13,502 nucleotides of DNA, taken from Clostridia bacterium. Lineage in GTDB: Bacteria; Bacillota; Clostridia; Oscillospirales; CAG-272. The notes under the pieces are model-generated. The model made no database searches, was not told the DNA's origin, and was given only the letters and a program-made list of their open reading frames with translations. Location of the stretch: assembly GCA_900753295.1 (NCBI GenBank), contig CAADYQ010000081.1, positions 1 through 13,502 of the forward strand, given 5' to 3'. Every line of letters starts with the position of its first letter. The stretch's first letter is position 1. Shown here in pieces: positions 6,391 through 13,119 of the stretch. Made by a program: the position numbers and the translations under genes.

Positions 6391-9150
6391 TCAAAGATTT
6401 TCGTTTTTCAGCGCATCTATGGGATTATCCTTCTTTATCATACGCATTGAATACATCATTGAGGCAAATACGACGGCAAACACACTGCCTGCGGCTATGG
6501 CAACGCTGTACCACGGGATATAAAATCCGATCTCATATGCATTTGAGATGCTTCGCCATATCAGGAACGTCACGGCGACCGCCGCCGGAAGCCCCCACGC
6601 AAGCCCCTGAATGCCGTATCTTGCGCACTCAAAGTTCATCATTCTGCGGAAGCCGCCGCCCGTCATTCCCACCGATTTGAGCATTGCAAATTCGCGTCGG
6701 CGCAGGAGAATGTTTGTGGATATCGTGTTGAACATATTTGTCATGGCGATGAGGGATATCAGCACGATGAATCCATAGGAAAATACATTGATGACCGTCA
6801 CCATGCGGCGTTCAGACTCTACTCCCGCCATTTCGTCAACAAGCATACCGGGATCAAGTCCGTCCGCGCGCAAAAGCTTTTGCATCGCGTCGTAAGCCGC
6901 TGCGTGATCGTCTGCAGAAAATGCATATGACGCACGCGACAGCAGAGATGAATATCCGGGAAATCCGCTGTCCTTTATAACATCGTTAATGAGCGAGACG
7001 GGGTATATGAGCATCAGATTGCCGTAACCGATATTGGTGAGCGGGCGCTTGCTCATTTCCGCACCGATCGTAAAGCTCGCGCGGATGTTAGCCTCGTCCT
7101 CGGAAAGCACGAGTGCCATCGAACGGTCAGGTGTGCCACCCGATCCGTAGACCTCGCTAAGGTACTCCCGCGTATAATAATAGTAGGTCTTTCCGCCGTC
7201 AGCGCCTTCCACGGTCTCGTCCCACTCGTATCCCTCGATCTCTCTCCGCGATTCGGCATGGCACACGAGCGGAAGCCTGCCGTTTTTTATTACGGATGTA
7301 CCGAACCACTTGGACGAGCCAGCGGCGTCACGCACGCCTGCCGTCAGCTTGTCATATATTATAGCCTTAGGAGAAGCCGCATCGAAGTATCCGTCCGCAG
7401 AGATGCCGTTTTCGCGACAGGTCTTGCGGAATGAATCATCATCGAGAAAAATCGTTATGACCGGTATGCTTATGCTCTCGCCCTGATCTATCGCCGCAAA
7501 TTCGCCCGCGTGCTCGATATAAAAGCCGCTGACATCTGACTTATCAATATCCAGATAAAATGTCGCATATCTGAGCCACACGCCGTCGTCCACGCCGGGC
7601 GCGCTCATCATTATTTTATAGATATCCGCAGGATCACGCGATTCCGTGTCGCAGAAATATGAAATATCAACGCTGTTTTCGGAGGTCCCGGTTATGCCAC
7701 TTACCGTGTCTGTAAGATACGAGCAGAAGGAGGACGCGGATATGAACAGAGTGACGCTGAGGAAGAGCGACGTTACCGTTGAACGCGATCTTTTGCGGTT
7801 GCGTGCAAAATTCTTGGACGCTATCATCCCCTCAAAGCCGAACAGCTTTTGAGTCAGGCGCGAGGTGCGTACATCGCGACGGCGCAACTTTATGTCCTCG
7901 GACTGTCTGAGCGCATCGATCGGAGAAAGTCTCATGGCGCGCCCTGCGGGGATCCATGCCGATACGAGCGCGGTAAAAAGGCATATCAGCGCCGCCGCAA
8001 GCAATCCCCACGGCGTTATTACAAGGTACATGCTGACGTTTTCCCCGCTCCCGAGCAGGAAGCCAAAGGAATCACGCAGGCACCACAGCGTTATGCCTAT
8101 TCCCGCGCACCCGGCAAGCATTCCGAGCGGTATACCGATCGCACAAAGCACGAGCGCCTCGTATATGACAGTACCGCGCAACTGCTTACGTGTTGCGCCT
8201 ATCGACTTAAGCATTCCGAACTGGCGTGTGCGCTCGCTGACGGATATTGAAAACGAGTTATATATCAGCGAGACCGAGCCGCAGAATATCATGAGCACGA
8301 GGATTATCACCATACCGTAAAGCGCGCGCACGACGCCGCGGTTCGTTGATACGCCGTAGTACATCAGCAGGTCGCGGTGACTTGTGCAGGCTCCGCCGAT
8401 ATCAAGGCTTTCGGTAAGCTCTGCGAGCTTCATGGGCTGTTTTACGGTGAAGAATGCCCGGTAGTCGCCTCTGCCGCCACCCGCAGTCAGCGCAGTATAG
8501 CCGGGGCAGTCATATGCCTCGATGTTGTACGGCAGTCTTTCGAATATGCCGACAACGGTATAGCTCATTTCGGTCGTATCGGTCACCGATTCAAGAACGG
8601 TAATTTCACCGTCCTCCGACATACTATAAACTAGCGCAAGGTTTTCGGCTCCGGTCCCCTCCCAGTCTATCACACGTGTACCGACGTTCACCGTTATCAC
8701 ATCGCCGAGTCCCCATTCGATGCCGCCGTTGCTTTTGATATGCGCTGGGATAGCTATTTCACTGCCGTTCCGGGGCAGTCTGCCGTCTATCATGTCAACG
8801 GCTACAAGGTCGGTGAGATCCTCACCTATCGATTCGATAAGCATATACGGCTTGTATCTATTGTGACTGCCGATATCCGCCCAGCCCACCTGCTGCCATG
8901 TGACGGTCTTTTTAACGCCGTCGGCGTTTTCAAGCGTCCTGACGTCATCGGCGCCCAAGCCGCTGTAATATGCATGATATGAACCGGTTTTTTTTTCCTC
9001 GGCGCGTATGAGGAACCTTACGCCGCTGTATGCCGCCTCGATAACGGCGGTGAACATTGCCATGGAAAGCATTATTCCTATCACCGTTACGATACTGCGG
9101 ACGCGGTTCTTTTGCAGGGATCTTAATGTGAATTTGCGAAAAATACTCAT
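6391..9150 (-). CDS. ABC transporter permease, FtsX/MacB family, two large extracellular domains
   Basis: A 919-residue membrane subunit of a type VII (mechanotransmission) ABC system made of two similar halves. TM1 is near 18-40, followed by an extracellular domain of about 225 residues. TM2-4 lie near 275-300, 330-357 and 377-402, TM5 near 458-478, a second extracellular domain of about 300 residues follows, and TM6-8 lie roughly at 785-905. The halves repeat visible motifs: F-G-M-L-K-S-I-G-A-T after TM2 against F-A-M-L-K-S-V-G-M-T after TM6, and S-P-I-D-A-L against N-P-I-D-A-L at the ends. Such proteins usually act on antimicrobial peptides, lipids or cell-wall intermediates in the envelope rather than as bulk importers. 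The start overlaps the ATPase stop by four bases (ATGA) and follows GGAGAAT. Substrate unknown; the layout differs from BceB, which has ten TMs and one large loop. Confidence 0.9.
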   Translation of the reverse strand: MSIFRKFTLRSLQKNRVRSIVTVIGIMLSMAMFTAVIEAAYSGVRFLIRAEEKKTGSYHAYYSGLGADDVRTLENADGVKKTVTWQQVGWADIGSHNRYKPYMLIESIGEDLTDLVAVDMIDGRLPRNGSEIAIPAHIKSNGGIEWGLGDVITVNVGTRVIDWEGTGAENLALVYSMSEDGEITVLESVTDTTEMSYTVVGIFERLPYNIEAYDCPGYTALTAGGGRGDYRAFFTVKQPMKLAELTESLDIGGACTSHRDLLMYYGVSTNRGVVRALYGMVIILVLMIFCGSVSLIYNSFSISVSERTRQFGMLKSIGATRKQLRGTVIYEALVLCAIGIPLGMLAGCAGIGITLWCLRDSFGFLLGSGENVSMYLVITPWGLLAAALICLFTALVSAWIPAGRAMRLSPIDALRQSEDIKLRRRDVRTSRLTQKLFGFEGMIASKNFARNRKRSRSTVTSLFLSVTLFISASSFCSYLTDTVSGITGTSENSVDISYFCDTESRDPADIYKIMMSAPGVDDGVWLRYATFYLDIDKSDVSGFYIEHAGEFAAIDQGESISIPVITIFLDDDSFRKTCRENGISADGYFDAASPKAIIYDKLTAGVRDAAGSSKWFGTSVIKNGRLPLVCHAESRREIEGYEWDETVEGADGGKTYYYYTREYLSEVYGSGGTPDRSMALVLSEDEANIRASFTIGAEMSKRPLTNIGYGNLMLIYPVSLINDVIKDSGFPGYSSLLSRASYAFSADDHAAAYDAMQKLLRADGLDPGMLVDEMAGVESERRMVTVINVFSYGFIVLISLIAMTNMFNTISTNILLRRREFAMLKSVGMTGGGFRRMMNFECARYGIQGLAWGLPAAVAVTFLIWRSISNAYEIGFYIPWYSVAIAAGSVFAVVFASMMYSMRMIKKDNPIDALKNENL

Positions 9151-9839
9151 ATTCTCCGCTCCCTTATGCGTTCGTCGCGCACTATTTTTCCGTCCTCGAC
9201 CGCGATCACCCGATCGGCCTGAAGCGCAATGTTCTCGTCATGCGTTATAACTATGAGCGTCTGACCGTATTTGCGGTTTGACATTCTGAGCAGTTCAACT
9301 ATCTCCTGACTGTTTTTGGAGTCAAGATTTCCGGTAGGCTCATCGGCAAGCACGACAGCCGGAGCGTTCATGAGCGCTCTCCCGATAGATACGCGCTGCT
9401 GCTGACCGCCCGAGAGCTGATTGGGCAGATTTTTGCGTCTGTCGGTAAGTCCGAGCGTAACGAGCAGCTCTTCAAGCCGCTCACGGTTTACGCTCCTGCC
9501 GTCCATAAGCACGGGGAGCGTCATGTTTTCCACCACGTCGAACACCGGGATAAGGTTATAAAACTGATATATAAGCCCCACCTCGCGGCGGCGGAATATA
9601 GCAAGCTGATCCTCATTCTGTGCATAAACGTCCTGACCGTTCATATAGACCTTTCCGGATGTCGGACGGTCAACGCCGCCGAGGATATGGAGAAGCGTTG
9701 ATTTGCCCGAGCCGGAGGGACCGATTATTGCAAGGAATTCTCCTTTTTCGACCGAAAAGGATACGTCGTCTACGGCTCTGACCTCGCTGTCTCCGCTACC
9801 GTATATTTTTGTAAGATGTTCTACTTTTAAGATCTCCAT
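9147..9839 (-). CDS. ABC transporter ATP-binding protein (LolD/MacB/BceA type)
   Basis: Nucleotide-binding subunit of the adjacent permease, 230 residues, normal for this class. Walker A G-P-S-G-S-G-K-S-T is at 40-48, the Q-loop Gln92 is in Y-Q-F-Y-N-L-I-P, the signature L-S-G-G-Q-Q is at 142-147, Walker B V-V-L-A-D-E-P ends at Glu167, and the switch His is His200. The L-S-G-G-Q-Q-Q-R signature and Y-Q-F-Y-N-L-I-P Q-loop are typical of ATPases that pair with FtsX-type permeases. The ATG has AAAGG about ten bases upstream, a moderate site. The 105-base gap before it contains a TATAAT box with direct repeats, suggesting it is transcribed separately from the kinase genes and activated by their response regulator. 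Permease and ATPase are translationally coupled. Confidence 0.95.
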   Translation of the reverse strand: MEILKVEHLTKIYGSGDSEVRAVDDVSFSVEKGEFLAIIGPSGSGKSTLLHILGGVDRPTSGKVYMNGQDVYAQNEDQLAIFRRREVGLIYQFYNLIPVFDVVENMTLPVLMDGRSVNRERLEELLVTLGLTDRRKNLPNQLSGGQQQRVSIGRALMNAPAVVLADEPTGNLDSKNSQEIVELLRMSNRKYGQTLIVITHDENIALQADRVIAVEDGKIVRDERIRERRI

Positions 9840-9870
9840 TTATTCTGGCCTTTCTTTTTTGTCAGCCGTA

Positions 9871-9907
9871 ATTATAGCACAGAAAAGTGACACTCCGGTG
9901 ACTTTCC
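9871..9907 (-). promoter_or_regulatory. Promoter of the ABC genes with 11-bp direct-repeat operator
   Basis: On the - strand a perfect TATAAT is at 9871-9876, but no good -35 lies 16-18 bases upstream. Instead two tandem 11-base units occupy that region (on the + strand, 9886-9896 and 9897-9907), sharing GTGAC and TCC, 8 of 11 positions identical. The GTCAC core nearest the -10 ends ten bases before it. This matches the way PhoB/OmpR-type regulators replace a weak -35, so the adjacent response regulator is the likely activator. A CTCCGG/CCGGAG inverted repeat (9893-9898 and 9923-9928) overlaps it. Confidence 0.55.
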
Positions 9908-9944
9908 GAAAAGAAAATGCCGCCGGAGCTGTACATATGCCGTA

Positions 9945-10949
9945 TTAAACTATATTTTTGTAAAAGCGGACCGTGAACTGCGCCCCGCCGTTTTTGCCGT
10001 TTGAGGCGGCAACGGTGCCGTTTTGTGCCGCGATAACTGTCCGTGCCAGCGCAAGGCCTATGCCCACGCTCGCGGCATCGGCATTTTTCCCGCGGTAAAA
10101 GCGTTCAAAAAGATGCGGTATATCGCCCGGCTCGAAGCCGGCGCCGCTGTCGGAAATAACTATCTCGGTAAACAGCGCATTTTCCGCGGCGGATATTTCT
10201 ATGCTGCCGCCCTCCGGAGTATGCTCGACACAGTTTTTGAGGATGTTCCCTATCGCCTCAACGCTCCACTGCATATCTCCCGTGTATTCCTCGCTGTCCG
10301 CATGTATCCCAAGCTCCTGTCCGCGAAGCTCCATGGGAATCATAAGAGGAGCCGCGGCGCGGCGGATAAGCTCGGCTACCGAAACACGCTCGGACCTGAA
10401 CTCTACCGTTCCGGCGTCAATTTTTGATATTTTAAGCAGCGCATCTATCAGCCAGTCGATGCGGCGCAGCGAACGCGACAGATCGCGTGTGAGCCGCAGG
10501 CGGCGCTCATCGGACAGTCCGTCCTCGGAAAGCAGCGATACCGTAAGGTTCATCGATGTAAGAGGTGTGCGCAGTTGGTGCGAGATATCCGCTATGGCAT
10601 CGGTAAGGCGCACCTTGTCCGCCGCAAGCGCATCGGTCTGCTCGCGCAGGCGGACGGTCATTTTTGTCACCTCACTCGTCAGTATGGCAAGCTCGCCCTC
10701 GCGACTGTCGGTAAACAGAATTTCATCCTGACCGTGAAGTATGCGGTCTATACTGCTGCTAAGTCGTGCGATAGCCCGGTAACGGCGCACGTTCGTTATT
10801 GCGTGTATGACCGTGTATATAAGGCAGGAAGCAAGCGCTGCGATGCCTGCGGCGATCCCCGAGGAAAAGCTCACCGCGCTTACGGCGGCGCCAATGCCGA
10901 TATCGGCGAGTATGCCCCGGCGTATATCCGGCTCGTTAAGAATACTCAT
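9945..10949 (-). CDS. Sensor histidine kinase, intramembrane-sensing type
   Basis: A 334-residue membrane kinase. Two hydrophobic segments near 12-30 and 32-51 are joined by only a few residues, so there is almost no extracellular domain. A linker (52-110) leads to the HisKA domain with H-box I-S-H-Q-L-R-T-P, His124. The ATPase domain has an N-box N-I-L-K-N near 235-239, G1 D-S-G-A-G at 267-271, F-E-R-F-Y-R near 281-286, and G2 G-I-G-L-A-L-A at 296-302. This architecture is that of BceS/LiaS-like intramembrane kinases, which often receive their signal from a partner ABC transporter. The start follows GGAGG with five bases spacing, 11 bases after the regulator stop, so the two are one operon. 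The signal is inferred, not seen. Confidence 0.92.
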   Translation of the reverse strand: MSILNEPDIRRGILADIGIGAAVSAVSFSSGIAAGIAALASCLIYTVIHAITNVRRYRAIARLSSSIDRILHGQDEILFTDSREGELAILTSEVTKMTVRLREQTDALAADKVRLTDAIADISHQLRTPLTSMNLTVSLLSEDGLSDERRLRLTRDLSRSLRRIDWLIDALLKISKIDAGTVEFRSERVSVAELIRRAAAPLMIPMELRGQELGIHADSEEYTGDMQWSVEAIGNILKNCVEHTPEGGSIEISAAENALFTEIVISDSGAGFEPGDIPHLFERFYRGKNADAASVGIGLALARTVIAAQNGTVAASNGKNGGAQFTVRFYKNIV

Positions 10950-10960
10950 CCCGTCCTCCG

Positions 10961-11644
10961 TCAGTCAACGCGATAGCCGAGCCCGCGCACTGTCTTGATG
11001 ATACGCGGCTCCTGCGGGTCGTCCTCGATCTTTTCCCGCAGCCGCTTGATATACACCGTAAGAGTGTTGTCGTTCACAAAGTCGCCGGCGGCGTCCCATA
11101 TCTCCTCAAGCAGGCGGGAGCGCGTGAGCAACCTGCCGCGGTTGCCGATGAACACCAACAGAATGCGGTATTCAAGCGCCGAAAGCGTGATCTCACTGCC
11201 GTTTTTACAGACGATGCCCTTATCGGTATCGACCACGACACCGGAGCCAAGCTCCACCGTACTGCGAGACTTGCCGTTTTGTCTCAGCACGCGCCGTATG
11301 CGCGAAACCAACTCGCGCGCACGGAACGGCTTTGCAATATAGTCGTCCGCCCCAAGCTCAAGTCCGCGGCAGACACTCTCCTCGTCTCCTGACGCAGTAA
11401 GAAAGATAACGGGAATCGGATATTTTCTCTTTATCGCCCCGAAAAGAGAAAAACCGTTGCCGTCGGCAAGCGAAAGATCAAGCAGGATTATGTCCGGCAT
11501 GTGCCCCTCGTCAAGATAGCGCGCGGCTTCCGCCTCGCCCTTGAGCTCATACACCTCAAAGCCCTCGCCGCGCAGTATCTCATTGAGCGCCCATATTATG
11601 CTCTCATCGTCTTCCACAAGCAATATCAGCTGTCCCTTTTCCAT
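10961..11644 (-). CDS. Two-component response regulator, OmpR/PhoB family
   Basis: DNA-binding regulator paired with the downstream kinase. Numbered from a GTG three codons upstream (11653), the receiver domain has the acidic pair Asp15-Asp16, phospho-acceptor Asp59 in I-I-L-L-D-L, Thr86 and Lys108 in I-A-K-P-F. The winged-helix output domain (about 135-229) contains L-S-A-L-E-Y-R-I-L near its start and ends V-R-G-L-G-Y-R-V-D, as OmpR-type domains do. I prefer the ATG at 11644 (227 residues), because GGGTGGAAG lies just before it while the GTG at 11653 has no ribosome site. Transcription starts only about 16 bases before this ATG. Likely target is the ABC promoter at 9871-9907. Confidence 0.94.
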   Translation of the reverse strand: MEKGQLILLVEDDESIIWALNEILRGEGFEVYELKGEAEAARYLDEGHMPDIILLDLSLADGNGFSLFGAIKRKYPIPVIFLTASGDEESVCRGLELGADDYIAKPFRARELVSRIRRVLRQNGKSRSTVELGSGVVVDTDKGIVCKNGSEITLSALEYRILLVFIGNRGRLLTRSRLLEEIWDAAGDFVNDNTLTVYIKRLREKIEDDPQEPRIIKTVRGLGYRVD

Positions 11645-11667
11645 AGCTTCCACCCGTTTTTTCTTTT

Positions 11668-11696
11668 AGTATATCACAAAAAAGAACTGTTGTAAA
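11668..11696 (-). promoter_or_regulatory. SigA promoter of the regulator-kinase operon
   Basis: On the - strand TTTACA (11691-11696) and TATACT (11668-11673), each 5 of 6 to consensus, are separated by 17 bases, and TG stands in the extended -10 position. The predicted start is near 11661. No copy of the GTGAC repeat seen at the ABC promoter is present here, so expression of the sensor genes looks constitutive. Confidence 0.8.
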
Positions 11697-11703
11697 TACG
11701 AAA

Positions 11704-11741
11704 AAAGAATGCCGACCCGCTTGCGCGAGCCGGCATTCTTT
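11704..11741. terminator. Rho-independent terminator of gapA
   Basis: A 17-pair stem (11704-11720 with 11725-11741, two G-T wobbles on the - strand copy) closes on a four-base loop. On the - strand it is followed by six T residues and then CGTATTT, so it should end the gapA transcript just before the regulator promoter. The + strand also has a T-rich tail, but no + strand gene ends here. Confidence 0.9.
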
Positions 11742-11761
11742 ATTTGCTACGCAGTGATCAA

Positions 11762-12790
11762 TTAAAGCTCTGCGAAGTGCTTGATGGTGCGGACCATCTG
11801 GCTGGTGTAGCTGTTCTCGTTGTCGTACCAGGAAACGACCTGTACCTGATAGGTGTTGTCGTCGATCTTGGAGACCATGGTCTGGGTAGCATCGAAGAGT
11901 GAGCCGTACTTCATGCCGACAACGTCGGAGGATACGATCTCATCGGTGTTGTAGCCAAAGGAAGCGTTGGAAGCAGCCTTCATAGCGGCGTTGATGGACT
12001 CCTTGGTCACGTCCTTACCGTTGACAACGGCAACCAGAATGGTGGTGGAGCCGGTGGGGGTAGGAACACGCTGAGCGGAGCCGATGAGCTTGCCGTTCAG
12101 TTCGGGGATGACAAGGCCGATAGCCTTGGCAGCGCCGGTGGAGTTAGGAACGATGTTCTGTGCGCCTGCACGGGATCTTCTGAGGTCGCCCTTTCTCTGG
12201 GGACCGTCAAGGATCATCTGGTCGCCGGTGTATGCATGAACGGTGGTCATGATACCGGAAACGATCGGGTAAGTGTCGTTAAGAGCCTTAGCCATAGGAG
12301 CGAGGCAGTTGGTGGTGCAGGAAGCTGCAGAGATGATCTGATCGTCCTTGGTCAGGGTGTTCTCGTTTACGCTGTAAACGATGGTCTTGAGGTCATTGCC
12401 TGCGGGAGCGGAGATAACGACCTTCTTTGCGCCGGCGTTGATGTGAGCCATGGACTTCTCCTTGGAGGTATAGAAGCCTGTGCACTCAAGAACAACATCA
12501 ACATCAAGCTTGCCCCAAGGGCAGTTGTTGGCGTCCTTCTCAGCGTAGATCTTGATCTCCTTACCATCAACGATGATGGAATCATCGGTAGCTTCAACGG
12601 TGTGTTTGCCTTCACCGATGCGGCCGAGGAAGGAACCCTGGGCGGTATCGTACTTCAGAAGGTGAGCAAGCATCTTGGGGCTGGTGAGGTCGTTGATAGC
12701 AACAACTTCATAACCCTCAGCTTCAAACATCTGACGGAATGCAAGACGACCGATGCGGCCGAAACCGTTAATAGCAACTTTTACTGACAT
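11762..12790 (-). CDS. gapA: Glyceraldehyde-3-phosphate dehydrogenase (type I, NAD-dependent)
   Basis: Oxidises glyceraldehyde-3-phosphate to 1,3-bisphosphoglycerate in glycolysis. The 342 residues are slightly longer than the usual 330-337. The Rossmann motif N-G-F-G-R-I-G-R is at 8-15, and Asp34 in A-I-N-D-L favours NAD over NADP. The catalytic Cys158 is in A-S-C-T-T-N-C, with partner His185 in T-V-H-A-Y-T. The C-terminal W-Y-D-N-E-N-S-Y is complete. GGAGG at 12801-12805 sits ten bases before the ATG. Codons are of the highly expressed type (Ile as ATC/ATT, Gly GGT, Val GTT, Ala GCT), unlike neighbouring genes that use much ATA and GCGC-rich codons. It is monocistronic: own promoter region and own terminator, not clustered with pgk or tpi here. 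The catabolic NAD form is favoured, but gluconeogenic use cannot be excluded. Confidence 0.98.
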   Translation of the reverse strand: MSVKVAINGFGRIGRLAFRQMFEAEGYEVVAINDLTSPKMLAHLLKYDTAQGSFLGRIGEGKHTVEATDDSIIVDGKEIKIYAEKDANNCPWGKLDVDVVLECTGFYTSKEKSMAHINAGAKKVVISAPAGNDLKTIVYSVNENTLTKDDQIISAASCTTNCLAPMAKALNDTYPIVSGIMTTVHAYTGDQMILDGPQRKGDLRRSRAGAQNIVPNSTGAAKAIGLVIPELNGKLIGSAQRVPTPTGSTTILVAVVNGKDVTKESINAAMKAASNASFGYNTDEIVSSDVVGMKYGSLFDATQTMVSKIDDNTYQVQVVSWYDNENSYTSQMVRTIKHFAEL

Positions 12791-12814
12791 GATTTAAAAT
12801 CCTCCGTTTTTTGT

Positions 12815-12841
12815 TGGTTTGGCTGATATTTCAGCGGACCA
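12815..12841 (-). other. Stem-loop in the gapA 5' untranslated region
   Basis: GCTGA (12822-12826) pairs with TCAGC (12831-12835) around a four-base loop, and TGGT/ACCA (12815-12818 with 12838-12841) adds an outer stem across a small internal loop. It lies nine bases upstream of the GGAGG site. A role in mRNA stability is possible; no known riboswitch fits. Confidence 0.4.
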
Positions 12842-12857
12842 TTTATTGCCACTATAT

Positions 12858-12909
12858 ATTTTAACTCATACCGGGCAATTATACAAGTGGTTTGTTGAAA
12901 AATTATCAT
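12858..12909 (-). promoter_or_regulatory. gapA promoter region with possible Rex-like operator
   Basis: Two overlapping SigA candidates exist on the - strand: TTGTAT (12881-12886), 17 bases, TAAAAT (12858-12863); or TATAAT (12878-12883) without a good -35. At 12892-12909, read on the + strand, TTGTTGA-N4-TTATCAT matches 11 of 14 fixed positions of the clostridial Rex consensus TTGTTAA-N4-TTAACAA and covers the -35 area of the second candidate. The exact start cannot be chosen from sequence alone. Confidence 0.45.
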
Positions 12910-12997
12910 TTTCGTTACATATGACGAACATTGCGCGCGTGTTTTCGGGCGTTTTTTGTTTATTTGACAAGGAATAAATGCCCTAAAAGTTATTTTT

Positions 12998-13036
12998 CAC
13001 CGCAGGATTGACGCGGTGGCTTATAATGAGTATAAT
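12998..13036 (+). promoter_or_regulatory. Promoter of the phosphopantetheinyl transferase gene with inverted repeat
   Basis: TTGACG (13008-13013), 17 bases, TATAAT (13031-13036) is a near-consensus SigA promoter. An inverted repeat CACCGC-N9-GCGGTG (12998-13003 with 13013-13018) straddles the -35 and could be an operator. A second TATAAT at 13022-13027 has no partner -35. An isolated TTGACA at 12964-12969 has no clear -10. The leader to the GTG start is about 77 bases. Confidence 0.65.
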
Positions 13037-13119
13037 AATATACATCACACAAAAGCAAACCAGAAAGGCATTATAGAATGCGCCCGCGGAAAGACGCACG
13101 GCGGAAAGGAGGCGGTCAC

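Noticed and set aside
12236..12787. A 183-codon + strand frame antisense to gapA
   Set aside because: Arises from the strong codon bias of gapA; no ribosome site or domain.
12935..12957. Possible terminator GCGCGCGTG...GGGCGTTTTTT in the gapA divergent region
   Set aside because: The T run is present but the stem is too weak and mismatched, and no + strand gene ends there.
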